A stretch of DNA of 64,000 bases from Fodinisporobacter ferrooxydans (GTDB taxonomy: Bacteria > Bacillota > Bacilli > Tumebacillales > MYW30-H2), in contig NZ_CP089291.1 in the NCBI RefSeq assembly GCF_022818495.1, forward strand, positions 1,706,501 to 1,770,500. The letters are read 5' to 3'. Below are positions 7,375 to 16,575 of this stretch, one piece after another; position 1 is the first letter of the stretch, and each line of letters starts with the position of its first letter. The notes under the pieces were generated by a model. The model had not been told where the DNA came from. It made no database searches and saw only the letters and a list, made by a program, of their open reading frames with translations. The position numbers and the translations under genes are program-made.

Positions 7375-9018
7375 ATGTCACATTTGGAATGGCTTCGATC
7401 GATCGTGGATACGGTCAATCAAAAACACCAGAATCAAGCAAACCAATCCCCTGTAAAACATTCGACATTAGGGAAATCGCAGGCTTCTTTCGAACAGGAG
7501 CCGGCGCAAGACTCTTTTTCATTTCAGGAAACGGAAGCAACGGATGAATTGGAGCAATTGTATCAAAAAGGTTTAAAAGGCATCAAAGAACCGTCGTTTG
7601 TCTTGCGAAATATCAAACTATATGATGCAAAACCCTATTCTTTTTATCATACATATCCTGCATTCGATCAGCTTGATTTGAAGCAATTGCGTTGGTATCT
7701 GTATTGGCGGCAGTTGGTGCAACAAGGAATCTATGCGGATACGAAAGAAAGCTACATGTTTTTGTATGCATTTGAATTGCTGAATTTGTCTTTTGAACCA
7801 AATCCGGAAAAAGCGATTGCCATGCTCATCGAATTATATGACGCCTATAAAGAGCGCGTCCCTCGCATTGCGGCAACCGTACCTACCTGGATTGGCGATA
7901 TGCATACAGAATTTGGCGATCCCGCCACAGCAAGTTCCTGGTATGAGCGAACAAAACCGCAACATCTTCAAACGTCCATGTTTGAAGCCTATGAAGAAAC
8001 AGACATCGTCCCGCCCTTTTCTCTTTGGAAGCCGCTATTAAATGAACAAACGGCATTTTACAAGAAGCATGGGCGAGCTTTGGACGAGTGTGCTGCTTTT
8101 CTCATGGAGCCTTTGGATGAATATTTCCGGAAAAAACAAGGAAAATCCTTGTTGCAAGTACTATTGCCGGAAAAATGGGTTGTCGAACAAGCGCGATTTT
8201 ACGAGTGGGCTGTGATCGAACGCCCTGTACCGTTTCGCAGAAAAGTAACATACGCTCCCCAATATAAGGGCAAGCATTCTTCATTGGAACAGTTGGCAGC
8301 TTGTTTGCGATATTTGGAAAACCATTTTCGAAAAGAAGCAAACGTTCGTCCGATCCAAGTGGATGAGACGTATTTGCCGAAGCCTTTACAAGCGGTATTG
8401 GATCAAGTATTTCAAGCATATCGGAAATCCCGCCCGCAATCCCGCCAGCTTCCATCGACAAAGCAGAATGTGTTGCCAAAGCAGATGCCCGTGAAAGACA
8501 TTCACATCGATACGGCAATGATCCAATCCTTGCACGAAGAATCAGATCGGATACGGGATACTATTTTAGCCATGGAGGAGACTTCCGATCAAGAATTGAC
8601 CGGATTTGAGTCGCCTCATTCCGAGCGACGATTTGATGATGAAAGCTTGCCGGCAACTGCGGCAGGTTCTGCGCCAAGACCGCTGCCAAAGCCAGAGACG
8701 GAAACGGTTAAAGAGCTGTCCCGGTTGTTTCAAAACCCCGTCTTCTCCGCAGAGCCGCTATATACTCTGTCGGAATGGATGGAGGAACTGGCTGACAATG
8801 AGCGGGAATTGATAAACTGGTGGATCGGCCAGTCTGCGCAAATGTTGAAAGAGTCTGTCGTCCAGGGATTTGTCCGCAGTCAGGGATGGATGCTGCACTC
8901 GTTATTGGATGCGATCAATGAAAAAGCATTAGAATGCTTTGGCGATATACTGTTTGAGGTTGACGGAGGCGAAATAGCCTGGAATCCGGAATGTATCCAG
9001 GAGCCTTTGTTTGATTGA
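7375..9018 (+). CDS. TerB-N / TerB-C domain-like protein, first gene of an ATPase-helicase operon
   Basis: A 547-residue soluble protein. Around residues 90-140 it shows the TerB-N pattern: a Y-x-x-Y-P-x-F core, L-R-W-Y-L-Y-W-R and S-Y-M-F-L-Y-A-F-E-L-L-N. The last 70 residues resemble TerB-C, with I-N-E-K-A and F-G-D-I-L-F-E-V-D-G-G. The region from about 375 to 455 is low-complexity and likely flexible. ATG at 7375 is chosen because AAGGGGAG lies 8 bases before it; an upstream ATG at 7312 lacks a site. TerB-N/TerB-C proteins were described in Ter-linked stress and defence neighbourhoods together with DUF2791-type ATPases and helicases, which is exactly the context here. It probably scaffolds the two following enzymes; the biochemical role is unknown. 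Confidence 0.65.
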   Translation: MSHLEWLRSIVDTVNQKHQNQANQSPVKHSTLGKSQASFEQEPAQDSFSFQETEATDELEQLYQKGLKGIKEPSFVLRNIKLYDAKPYSFYHTYPAFDQLDLKQLRWYLYWRQLVQQGIYADTKESYMFLYAFELLNLSFEPNPEKAIAMLIELYDAYKERVPRIAATVPTWIGDMHTEFGDPATASSWYERTKPQHLQTSMFEAYEETDIVPPFSLWKPLLNEQTAFYKKHGRALDECAAFLMEPLDEYFRKKQGKSLLQVLLPEKWVVEQARFYEWAVIERPVPFRRKVTYAPQYKGKHSSLEQLAACLRYLENHFRKEANVRPIQVDETYLPKPLQAVLDQVFQAYRKSRPQSRQLPSTKQNVLPKQMPVKDIHIDTAMIQSLHEESDRIRDTILAMEETSDQELTGFESPHSERRFDDESLPATAAGSAPRPLPKPETETVKELSRLFQNPVFSAEPLYTLSEWMEELADNERELINWWIGQSAQMLKESVVQGFVRSQGWMLHSLLDAINEKALECFGDILFEVDGGEIAWNPECIQEPLFD

Positions 9019-9050
9019 AAGGGAACGCGAGGGCAGAAAGGAGAATGGAA

Positions 9051-10349
9051 GTGATACGGAAAAAAGAGTCGGCAGCGATTTTGCAATCGTTAGGTGGCGG
9101 GGTGGTTCCACGTACTGGATTGGAACATGTGATCGTCGGCAGGAAACAGGAAATTGAGCAAGTGTTGCAGGAATTGCAAGCCGTTCAGGAAGGTGCCGGC
9201 ATGATCAAAATGATCATTGGCGATTACGGGACGGGCAAAAGCTTCTTTCTGTCTGTGACCCGGCATATCGCTTTGAAAATGAAGTTTGTTACTTGTGATG
9301 CGGACTTTACACCGGAGCGCCGCTTGTATGCGACTGATGGAAAAGCGGTTGCCACCTATTCGGAACTGATGCGCAATATGTCTACAGCGACCCGGCCGGA
9401 TGGCGGGGCGCTTTCGGCGATTTTGGAAAAATGGATCTCCCAAGTGCAATCACAAGTCGCGGTGGAGAAAGGATTTCTGGATGCGGCAATCGATCATCCG
9501 GAGTTTGTGCAAGCGGTTCGATCTGCGATTGTTCAGCAAATCGCGGGTATTGAAGAATTGGTAGGCGGATATGATTTTGCCAAAGTCATCAATGCGTACT
9601 TTACAGGGTATATTGACAGTGATTCGGTGCGCATGGGACAAGCCCTGCGTTGGCTGCGCGGCGAATACCATACTAAGACAGAGGCGCGGCAGGATCTTGG
9701 CGTGCGCGATATCATTCACGACGGCAATTACTATGAGTACTTAAAAATCATGAGCACGTTTGTAACTGCCATCGGGTACTCAGGATTATTGATTTTATTG
9801 GATGAAGCAGTCAACTTGTATAAGATTACACATCCCCAGTCACGGGAAAAAAATTACGAAAAGATTCTATCAATCTATAATGACGGCATGCAAGGCAAAG
9901 CAGAACATCTGTATGTACTGATCAGCGGTACTCCCGAGTTTTTGGATAATGAGCGAAAAGGTTTATTTTCCTATCCTGCATTAAAAAGCCGACTTATGGC
10001 AAATCGCTTTGAAACGGACGAATATCGGGATTTGAATCAACCGGTGATTCAATTAACGCCATTGCAGATCGAAGAAACGTTCGTATTGCTGCAAAAAATC
10101 CGGGCGATTCATGAAGCGCATTACCAATATGACAGCCATGTGAGTGATGAAGAGATCCGGGTGTTTTTACAGGCGTTCTACAGTCGGCCAGGGGCCAAGG
10201 AATTTTTGACGCCGCGGGAAATCCTCCGCGATTTTATCGGGGCCATTAATCTATTGCAGCAACATCCGGGCATGGACCGGCAGCAAGTGTTTGCAAGTGT
10301 GACAAAAGCAGAGACGAATTCATCATTGTTTGCGAGGTTTCAAGGATAG
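9051..10349 (+). CDS. BrxD-like (DUF2791) P-loop ATPase
   Basis: A 432-residue AAA-type ATPase. It opens with I-L-Q-S-L-G-G-G-V-V-P-R-x-G and I-V-G-R-K-Q-E, the start pattern of BrxD/DUF2791 proteins (ALRxGxxP...VGR). Walker A is G-D-Y-G-T-G-K-S at about residues 57-64 and Walker B L-L-I-L-L-D-E-A at about 246-253. A sensor-like L-I-S-G-T-P-E-F follows, and R-L-M-A-N-R-F may hold the arginine finger. GTG at 9051 is preferred because AAAGGAG sits 7 bases before it. The gene begins 32 bases after the TerB-like gene and ends 2 bases before the helicase gene. In BREX, BrxD partners the BrxHI helicase. No other BREX component is present, so this is a separate module using the same pair. Confidence 0.75.
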   Translation: MIRKKESAAILQSLGGGVVPRTGLEHVIVGRKQEIEQVLQELQAVQEGAGMIKMIIGDYGTGKSFFLSVTRHIALKMKFVTCDADFTPERRLYATDGKAVATYSELMRNMSTATRPDGGALSAILEKWISQVQSQVAVEKGFLDAAIDHPEFVQAVRSAIVQQIAGIEELVGGYDFAKVINAYFTGYIDSDSVRMGQALRWLRGEYHTKTEARQDLGVRDIIHDGNYYEYLKIMSTFVTAIGYSGLLILLDEAVNLYKITHPQSREKNYEKILSIYNDGMQGKAEHLYVLISGTPEFLDNERKGLFSYPALKSRLMANRFETDEYRDLNQPVIQLTPLQIEETFVLLQKIRAIHEAHYQYDSHVSDEEIRVFLQAFYSRPGAKEFLTPREILRDFIGAINLLQQHPGMDRQQVFASVTKAETNSSLFARFQG

Positions 10350-10351
10350 GC

Positions 10352-12493
10352 ATGGCGAGCAATTTTGAACTGTTGTCACCCAGAATGAAAAAAATCATCT
10401 ATGACATGCGTTGGCAGGCGCTGTTGCCCGTACAGGAACTGGCGATTCCGGCTATTCTGCACACAGACCGGCATGTTACCATCGTTGCCGGCACGGCGTC
10501 AGGAAAGACAGAAGCCGCTTTTTTGCCGATTTTGACCATGGTAGAAAAAACAGCGGCAGAGCAATTGAACGTACTCTATATATCTCCGCTGCGATCTTTG
10601 ATTAATGATCAATTCACACGCATTGAGGCACTTTGTACCCGTACTGACATTCCGGTACATCGTTGGCACGGCGATGTCGGAATGCATCAAAAAAAACAAC
10701 TGTTGACAGATCCGGCAGGTATTTTGCAAATCACTCCAGAGTCATTGGAAGCAATGTTTGTCAATCGATCCCATTCGTTGCGCCGGATGTTTGAGCATGT
10801 TGCTTTTGTTGTGATCGATGAAGTTCACGCGTTTCTGGGACGTGATCGCGGGATACATTTACAAAGCTTGTTGTCCCGGCTCTCCTTTTATACCAGTGTC
10901 GATCCGAGGATGATCGCCCTTTCGGCGACAGTGGGGGAGATTCCACGCGTTCAAACATGGATGGATCCTATTCATCCGGAGCAAGTGCATGTGATTGATG
11001 TCAAGCAAGAGCGGTCAGACGTTTTGTTCGCACTGGATTATCAGGAAATGTTCGATGGAGCGATTCCCGCTGGGGTTGTCCGCGATATTCGGGAGTTGAC
11101 AAGAAACATCAGCGCCATGATTTTCTGCAACAGTCGCGCACAAGCTGAAACATTAAGCGGCGAACTCAATGCCTTTGCGTGGAATGAAACCGGTGCACAG
11201 CAAAAGGAACCACACTATTTGATTCATCACAGTTCCATTGATCGCAAAGAGCGGGAGTATGTGGAACAAACGATGCGTACATCGCAAACTCCCCGTTCCG
11301 TGATCTGTACAAGTTCCCTGGAGCTGGGGATCGATATGGGACAGGTGGACATGGTGATTCAAGTCGATGCGACCTGGAGCGTATCCAGCCTGAAACAGCG
11401 CGCAGGACGAAGCGGCAGGCGGAAAGGAAAACGGCGCATGGTGCAAATGTACACATTCGATTCCATGGGATTGCTGCAAGCCGTCGCCGTGACGGAGTTG
11501 ATGCGTTCCGGGTATGTAGAACCTGCTGACGTATATCCAATTCCTTATGATGTGTTGTTTCATCAGATACTTTCTCTATGTTCCGAAAGAAATGGATTGA
11601 CAACGAATGAGTTGTTGCACATGCTTCAAAGCCTGGCCCCTTTTCGTGACATTCCGGAACAGGAGATTTTAGAATTGTTGGCGTTTGCGGAAGGCAACGA
11701 CTTTTTGGAGCGTTTGACAAACGGCCAATGGATTGTGGGTTGGAACGGTGAAACAATCCTGAATTCCCAAGAATTTTATTCGATTTTTAAGACACCGGAA
11801 GCGTACCAGGTGATCGCTGACAATCATCCGATTGGTACAGTTGAGAAAAATGGATGGATTGACGTAGGCAGTACGTTGTTGCTGGCCGGCCGTATGTGGC
11901 GTATCCTTGAAATCGACGATGTGCAGATGGCGGTTCGCGTCGTTCCATCGAATACAGGAACTCCTCCGCGCTATTCGGGCATGGCGATCAAACGCGGCCA
12001 CCGGGTCTCCCAAAAAATGTTTGAGATCCTTTTGGAAGATGCACAGTACCCCTACTTAATGCCACAGGCCAAAAATCAACTGGAATGCTTACGAGCGTAT
12101 TTTGTGGAGAATGGAATCAAGAAACATCATCGTTTGATTCAGAGGCTGGGCGAAAATCGCTATATCTTTCACATGTTTGCCGGCACGGATATTCAGCGGA
12201 CATTTGTCTGGATGGTACGAGCCTTGGGAGAAAAAGCAAGAATGAATGAATTGGGACATGTGGAATTGATTTTGCGGCGACATTCGATCATGGGATTATT
12301 TGCTGCCATTGTCGATAAACACTGGACAGGTGAAGAATTATTGCCGCATACGTTTGACCACGAGCGCTTGCAAACGAAATATTCCGTGTATCTGCCGCAA
12401 ACATACAAAGATCGGATGCATGTAAGTTCTGAGGTGGATATAACAGGAACTCTTGCGTTCTTAGGCGAAATCATACCGCATGAAATCGAGTAA
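10352..12493 (+). CDS. DEAD/DEAH-box superfamily 2 helicase (Lhr/BrxHI-like)
   Basis: A 713-residue SF2 helicase. Q-motif region: L-L-P-V-Q-E-L-A-I-P-A-I. Motif I is A-G-T-A-S-G-K-T (46-53), motif II I-D-E-V-H (DEVH), motif III S-A-T-V-G, and motif VI Q-R-A-G-R-S-G-R-R. The long C-terminal half after motif VI resembles Lhr-type and BrxHI helicases, which act on DNA or RNA:DNA hybrids. It starts 2 bases after the ATPase stop, so translation is probably coupled. With the TerB-like protein and the ATPase it forms a three-gene cassette closed by a terminator at 12496. A role in phage defence or genome maintenance is inferred from related neighbourhoods, not shown. Confidence 0.85.
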   Translation: MASNFELLSPRMKKIIYDMRWQALLPVQELAIPAILHTDRHVTIVAGTASGKTEAAFLPILTMVEKTAAEQLNVLYISPLRSLINDQFTRIEALCTRTDIPVHRWHGDVGMHQKKQLLTDPAGILQITPESLEAMFVNRSHSLRRMFEHVAFVVIDEVHAFLGRDRGIHLQSLLSRLSFYTSVDPRMIALSATVGEIPRVQTWMDPIHPEQVHVIDVKQERSDVLFALDYQEMFDGAIPAGVVRDIRELTRNISAMIFCNSRAQAETLSGELNAFAWNETGAQQKEPHYLIHHSSIDRKEREYVEQTMRTSQTPRSVICTSSLELGIDMGQVDMVIQVDATWSVSSLKQRAGRSGRRKGKRRMVQMYTFDSMGLLQAVAVTELMRSGYVEPADVYPIPYDVLFHQILSLCSERNGLTTNELLHMLQSLAPFRDIPEQEILELLAFAEGNDFLERLTNGQWIVGWNGETILNSQEFYSIFKTPEAYQVIADNHPIGTVEKNGWIDVGSTLLLAGRMWRILEIDDVQMAVRVVPSNTGTPPRYSGMAIKRGHRVSQKMFEILLEDAQYPYLMPQAKNQLECLRAYFVENGIKKHHRLIQRLGENRYIFHMFAGTDIQRTFVWMVRALGEKARMNELGHVELILRRHSIMGLFAAIVDKHWTGEELLPHTFDHERLQTKYSVYLPQTYKDRMHVSSEVDITGTLAFLGEIIPHEIE

Positions 12494-12495
12494 GA

Positions 12496-12538
12496 GGAGT
12501 TCGGGAAATGAAAAGAAAAAAATCTTTCCGAACTCTTT
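12496..12538 (+). terminator. terminator closing the TerB-ATPase-helicase operon
   Basis: GAGTTCGG(GAAA) and (TTTC)CGAACTC form a stem around an A-rich loop, followed by TTT, 3 bases after the helicase stop. The T run is short, so confidence is moderate. Confidence 0.65.
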
Positions 12539-12608
12539 GAATCCGCTCTGATATATGCAACAATAGACAGAACAGCTATACATGGACGAAAACTTTCAGA
12601 GGTGTATC

Positions 12609-13097
12609 ATGAATCGGTTACGAGCTTCCATTGGACCAGGATATCCGAAACGGGTGTTTGCGATTTTAGAATTGGTAAAAGGCAGCCGCATGCGATATGA
12701 ATATGACAGTAAAAGTGATACGTTTTATCCGGGAAGAAAGTTGATGAATCCATTTCCGGCGAATTACGGATGGATACCGGAGACGCTTTCCAGTGATGGG
12801 GAACACTTGGACGTCGTTGTCATTTCAGATCGCCGCCATCGCGTTGGGGATATCATTCAAGTGGATGTTGTGGGGATTTTACTGCGAAAAGATCTCGATC
12901 ATAAAGTCATCGGCGTGTTGCGGGGAACTCCACACCAGCAAGTCACCAAAATTTCCGAAGATGTGTTGGCACAAGTGCGCAATTGGTATGATTCCATGTT
13001 TCGGATTGAAGGGTATGGAGATGCGGATAAAGCGTTTGAACTTATTATTGAAGCACACGAAGCGTATAAAAGAAAATTTAATAAAACGACCCGGTAG
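12609..13097 (+). CDS. family I inorganic pyrophosphatase-like protein
   Basis: A 162-residue protein with the layout of soluble family I pyrophosphatases, which split PPi to two phosphates in the cytoplasm with Mg2+. Visible motifs: R-M-R-Y-E-Y-D (usual N-K-Y-E), F-P-A-N-Y-G-W-I-P-E-T, and D-G-E-H-L-D-V-V-V where the classical signature is D-x-D-P-x-D. The middle aspartate is replaced by glutamate and the proline by histidine, so activity could be altered. ATG at 12609 is preferred (GAGG 6 bases upstream) to ATG at 12582. Most Bacilli rely on the family II enzyme, so this may be an extra or divergent enzyme. Confidence 0.7.
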   Translation: MNRLRASIGPGYPKRVFAILELVKGSRMRYEYDSKSDTFYPGRKLMNPFPANYGWIPETLSSDGEHLDVVVISDRRHRVGDIIQVDVVGILLRKDLDHKVIGVLRGTPHQQVTKISEDVLAQVRNWYDSMFRIEGYGDADKAFELIIEAHEAYKRKFNKTTR

Positions 13098-13178
13098 AAA
13101 ATCTTTCCCCGCATCTGTTTATACCGTTTCATTGTCCCAAGCATACAATGTGAGGATAATGAAAGAAGGTGGATGAGA

Positions 13179-13412
13179 ATGCCGTCAGTAGTGGGTGCTT
13201 TTAAAGTTGTTTCGAATTCAGGGCAAATCGAAATCGGCGATACATTTGCAATAGCTCCAAAAGCTGCTTCAAAAACATATACCGGGTCAGGCGCAGGGAA
13301 TACAGGAGATTTTACGTCGACATTCAACTATTGGAACTCGACCAATACGATCGATCCGGACGGAAACGATCAACAAGTGGTGGGGTGGCCCGGAAGTTCA
13401 TTTCTATGGTAA
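13179..13412 (+). CDS. GerPF-like spore germination protein (second copy)
   Basis: A 77-residue protein beginning MPSVVGAFKVVSNSGQ, the canonical GerPF start, with I-G-D-T-F-A-I-A-P-K-A and G-N-T-G-D-F motifs in the core. The C-terminal tail (G-W-P-G-S-S-F-L-W) differs from the copy at 659-880. ATG at 13179 is chosen over 13173 because it gives the family's normal start and AGAAGGTGG lies 6 bases before it. The protein should belong to the spore coat and affect germinant permeability. Single gene, closed by a terminator. Confidence 0.85.
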   Translation: MPSVVGAFKVVSNSGQIEIGDTFAIAPKAASKTYTGSGAGNTGDFTSTFNYWNSTNTIDPDGNDQQVVGWPGSSFLW

Positions 13413-13472
13413 TGCTCAGGCACCTGTTTGAGCCGCTTTGCCTGCTGTTCATATTTAAATACATTTACAAAG

Positions 13473-13512
13473 CAAAAGAGAACCTTTCCAATGGCAAAGG
13501 TTCTCTTTTGGC
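13473..13512 (+). terminator. terminator after the second GerPF gene
   Basis: AAAAGAGAACCTTT and AAAGGTTCTCTTTT form a perfect 14-base stem around an 8-base loop. The stem carries A and T runs, so it can also end the minus-strand gene at 13532. Confidence 0.9.
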
Positions 13513-13531
13513 TCTTTTGGCTATTTAAACA

Positions 13532-13732
13532 CTATTGATAATCTGCAATGGAATCATCTATCTGAATCGGTTTTAACATGCGAATTTGTTTTTGCAAATC
13601 TTCCACGATTTTTACTTGCTTCCGCAGTTCTTCGACAGAAACGCTTGGTTGGTTCATATAACGGTACAATTTACTGCGTTCAATCGTCACGTTTTTTCGC
13701 AAAAGATCCAATTTATGGATCGTACTCATCAT
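13532..13732 (-). CDS. small helical protein (66 aa), unknown
   Basis: A 66-residue charged, helix-forming protein with a leucine-rich heptad pattern (S-V-E-E-L-R-K-Q-V-K-I-V-E-D-L-Q-K-Q). Its size and helical-hairpin look recall Spo0E-like phosphatases, but the essential S-Q-E-L-D motif is missing, so I do not assign that family. GAGGTGA lies 5 bases before tandem ATG codons (13732 and 13729). Transcribed toward the shared terminator at 13473-13512. Confidence 0.55.
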   Translation of the reverse strand: MMSTIHKLDLLRKNVTIERSKLYRYMNQPSVSVEELRKQVKIVEDLQKQIRMLKPIQIDDSIADYQ

Positions 13733-13864
13733 CTATCACCTCAAATTTCACTCACGGCACGTAAATTAATTTGCTTACATGATATCCCTTTCCAATTTTA
13801 ACGTCAACGCGAGATTTTGTCGGAAAAAATCGATTTTTGTTGTAAGGAAAAAGAAAGGATATGT

Positions 13865-14059
13865 TCACCGCTGAAAATTCCATTTTGCCTTTCGGTATAC
13901 ATAATAAGCAATAGAAGCTGCTACTATAAGTATAATTACTTTAAATAATAAAGCAAGGAAAAACGATAGTACTACAAACACCAAGATACACAAAATTGCG
14001 AATGCGATGAGTTGTATAATTGTTCGTAACATTGTCTGAACACACTCCCAAATGTCCAA
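13865..14059 (-). CDS. small membrane protein (64 aa), unknown
   Basis: A 64-residue protein that is almost entirely hydrophobic between residues 12 and 52, with one long or two tightly packed membrane segments and a basic end (Y-R-K-A-K-W-N-F-Q-R). Upstream of its start lies a 155-bp MITE, so the element may have brought or split its promoter. No family recognised and no clear ribosome binding site, hence low confidence. Confidence 0.35.
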   Translation of the reverse strand: MDIWECVQTMLRTIIQLIAFAILCILVFVVLSFFLALLFKVIILIVAASIAYYVYRKAKWNFQR

Positions 14060-14084
14060 TCGATATTCATGATGAATCGTATAA

Positions 14085-14239
14085 GAGGATGTTCAAAAAG
14101 TAGCCAAAACTCCACGGCGGATTGCTTTGCCGAATCCCAAAGAGATTTACTCATGTACCAAATACGTACACTCCGTCGACTTTTCGTGTTTCGACTTCGC
14201 ACTCCTTGTGTCTTACTTAACTACATTTTGAACACGCAC
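14085..14239 (+). mobile_element. 155-bp MITE-like element, copy 1 (family A)
   Basis: The ends are imperfect inverted repeats of 16 bases: GAGGATGTTCAAAAAG on the left, and the right end reads GTGCGTGTTCAAAATG on the other strand. The element is bracketed by a direct repeat TATAA (14080-14084 and 14240-14244), a 5-bp target duplication. There is no coding capacity. Copies of exactly the same length occur at 27298-27452 and 39281-39435. Confidence 0.85.
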
Positions 14240-14439
14240 TATAAGTGCAACAGATAGTCAAGCTTGTCCAACATACACGCACTTATACATACGGATCGCC
14301 GACAAAAAAGTTTCAATATAAGAGGTTGACGTTGCAATCCGTTGTTTAATCAAGTATCATAACATATAGTTCAGAAAAGTCAATGCATAGTTGCATTTGC
14401 ATATATTCGGTTGTTGCGATGAAAAAAAGATAGTACATA
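14240..14439. other. gap before the trpS leader, no gene seen
   Basis: About 200 AT-rich bases between the MITE and the T-box leader. A TTGACG at about 14328 could be a -35 box, but no -10 at good spacing follows, so I do not annotate a promoter. No reading frame of note. Confidence 0.4.
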
Positions 14440-15673
<1,234 letters not shown>

Positions 15674-15678
15674 CGACG

Positions 15679-15720
15679 ACAAGAAGAGAAGTGGACATGC
15701 TCCACTTCTCTTCTTGCTTA
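15679..15720 (+). terminator. terminator after trpS
   Basis: AAGAAGAGAAGTGG and CTCCACTTCTCTTCTT form a stem of about 13 pairs around a short loop. The following T run is interrupted by the start of a repeat element. Confidence 0.7.
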
Positions 15721-15813
15721 ACCACTTTTTGTACGAAAATAACAATTTGATACGAAAATAACATTTTCATATCATGTGGTGGCCATAATGCCATGTTGGT
15801 TTTGAACAGGCAC
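15717..15813 (+). repeat. MITE-related repeat, family C (97 bp)
   Basis: Starts with CTTAACCACTTTTTGTACG, contains a tandem duplication of TACGAAAATAACA, and ends GTTTTGAACAGGCAC. The end resembles the right terminus of the 155-bp MITE. A 78-bp relative is at 49482-49559. Like that copy, it stops 1 base before the stop codon of a minus-strand gene. Confidence 0.6.
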
Positions 15814-15814
15814 T

Positions 15815-16093
15815 TTACGATTTGTTCGTGTAGTTTTGTAAAACTTCTACGGCAAGGCGAGTTTTTAAAAATCGGCTGCGATAAATAAAATACATGGGCA
15901 TTGACACCAATCCCAGCAGGAATCCTGCCAATGCGATCGTAAAGCCGGCCAGAAAACCGTTGGTGCCTGCAATCAGGCCAAGGATGCAAAACACAATGGA
16001 AGCAAGCATGAAAAAGCTGAAAAGACGATAAAGCATTCGATAACGAATCAGACGTTTTTGTTTGTCTTGGTTACTCATTGATTGTTGCTTCAT
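15815..16093 (-). CDS. membrane protein, unknown (about 92 aa)
   Basis: A protein of about 92 residues with a basic N-terminus and two hydrophobic segments (around residues 27-46 and 49-70), followed by a basic tail. ATG at 16093 overlaps the end of the upstream gene by 23 bases with GAAAGG close by; ATG at 16078 is an alternative. The overlap implies co-translation with the gene at 16071-16382. No known family recognised. Confidence 0.5.
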   Translation of the reverse strand: MKQQSMSNQDKQKRLIRYRMLYRLFSFFMLASIVFCILGLIAGTNGFLAGFTIALAGFLLGLVSMPMYFIYRSRFLKTRLAVEVLQNYTNKS

Positions 16094-16382
16094 AGCCTTT
16101 CGCAATGAAGATTCGATGTTCTCCATCATGAATTTCATCAATCGTTAATGTATCTTTGACTTTTAAATGCTTCGATGTATAGACAGTAATAGAAGAAACA
16201 ATGTGAACATCCCATTCTTGTTCTTGGCGGGGAATTCCTTCAAGAACTTTTGCAGGCTCTTCAAAAATGCTGGAACCATGTTTGCCGGCCGATTTTACTG
16301 TTTTTGGACTTTCGATACGAATGGTGCTCCAACCATAGGATTTCAGTAATTGCAAGGCATTATCGGTAATTATGATTTTCAC
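16071..16382 (-). CDS. unknown protein, possibly HesB/IscA-like fold
   Basis: A 103-residue soluble protein starting with GTG at 16382 (GGAGG 7 bases upstream). The start M-K-I-I-I-T-D-N-A-L-Q-L-L-K and the alternating beta-strand pattern recall HesB/YneR-like iron-sulfur cluster proteins. However, the cysteines that bind the cluster in IscA-type proteins are absent, so it would be a non-binding relative if the fold is right. The overlapping downstream gene encodes a small membrane protein. Assignment is tentative. Confidence 0.45.
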   Translation of the reverse strand: MKIIITDNALQLLKSYGWSTIRIESPKTVKSAGKHGSSIFEEPAKVLEGIPRQEQEWDVHIVSSITVYTSKHLKVKDTLTIDEIHDGEHRIFIAKGYEATINE

Positions 16383-16575
16383 GTTGTTTCCTCCAACGGT
16401 AAAAATTTGTTACACCTATACTATTGTATACTAACATAAATTGTGAAAACGCACACACATATATACATGATTTCACAAATCTATTTTCACCCATTGACAG
16501 GCAGTGTCTAAGATATGAAAATGTCTATAAGGCTTGACGGTTTCTTGAAGTCAAATCAGGAAGAGAGAATGTGAA

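Noticed and set aside
7375-12493. A complete BREX locus
   Set aside because: Only BrxD- and BrxHI-like proteins are present. No BrxC, PglX, PglZ, BrxA or BrxL is encoded nearby.
13532-13732. Spo0E-like phosphatase
   Set aside because: The size and helices fit, but the essential S-Q-E-L-D motif is absent.
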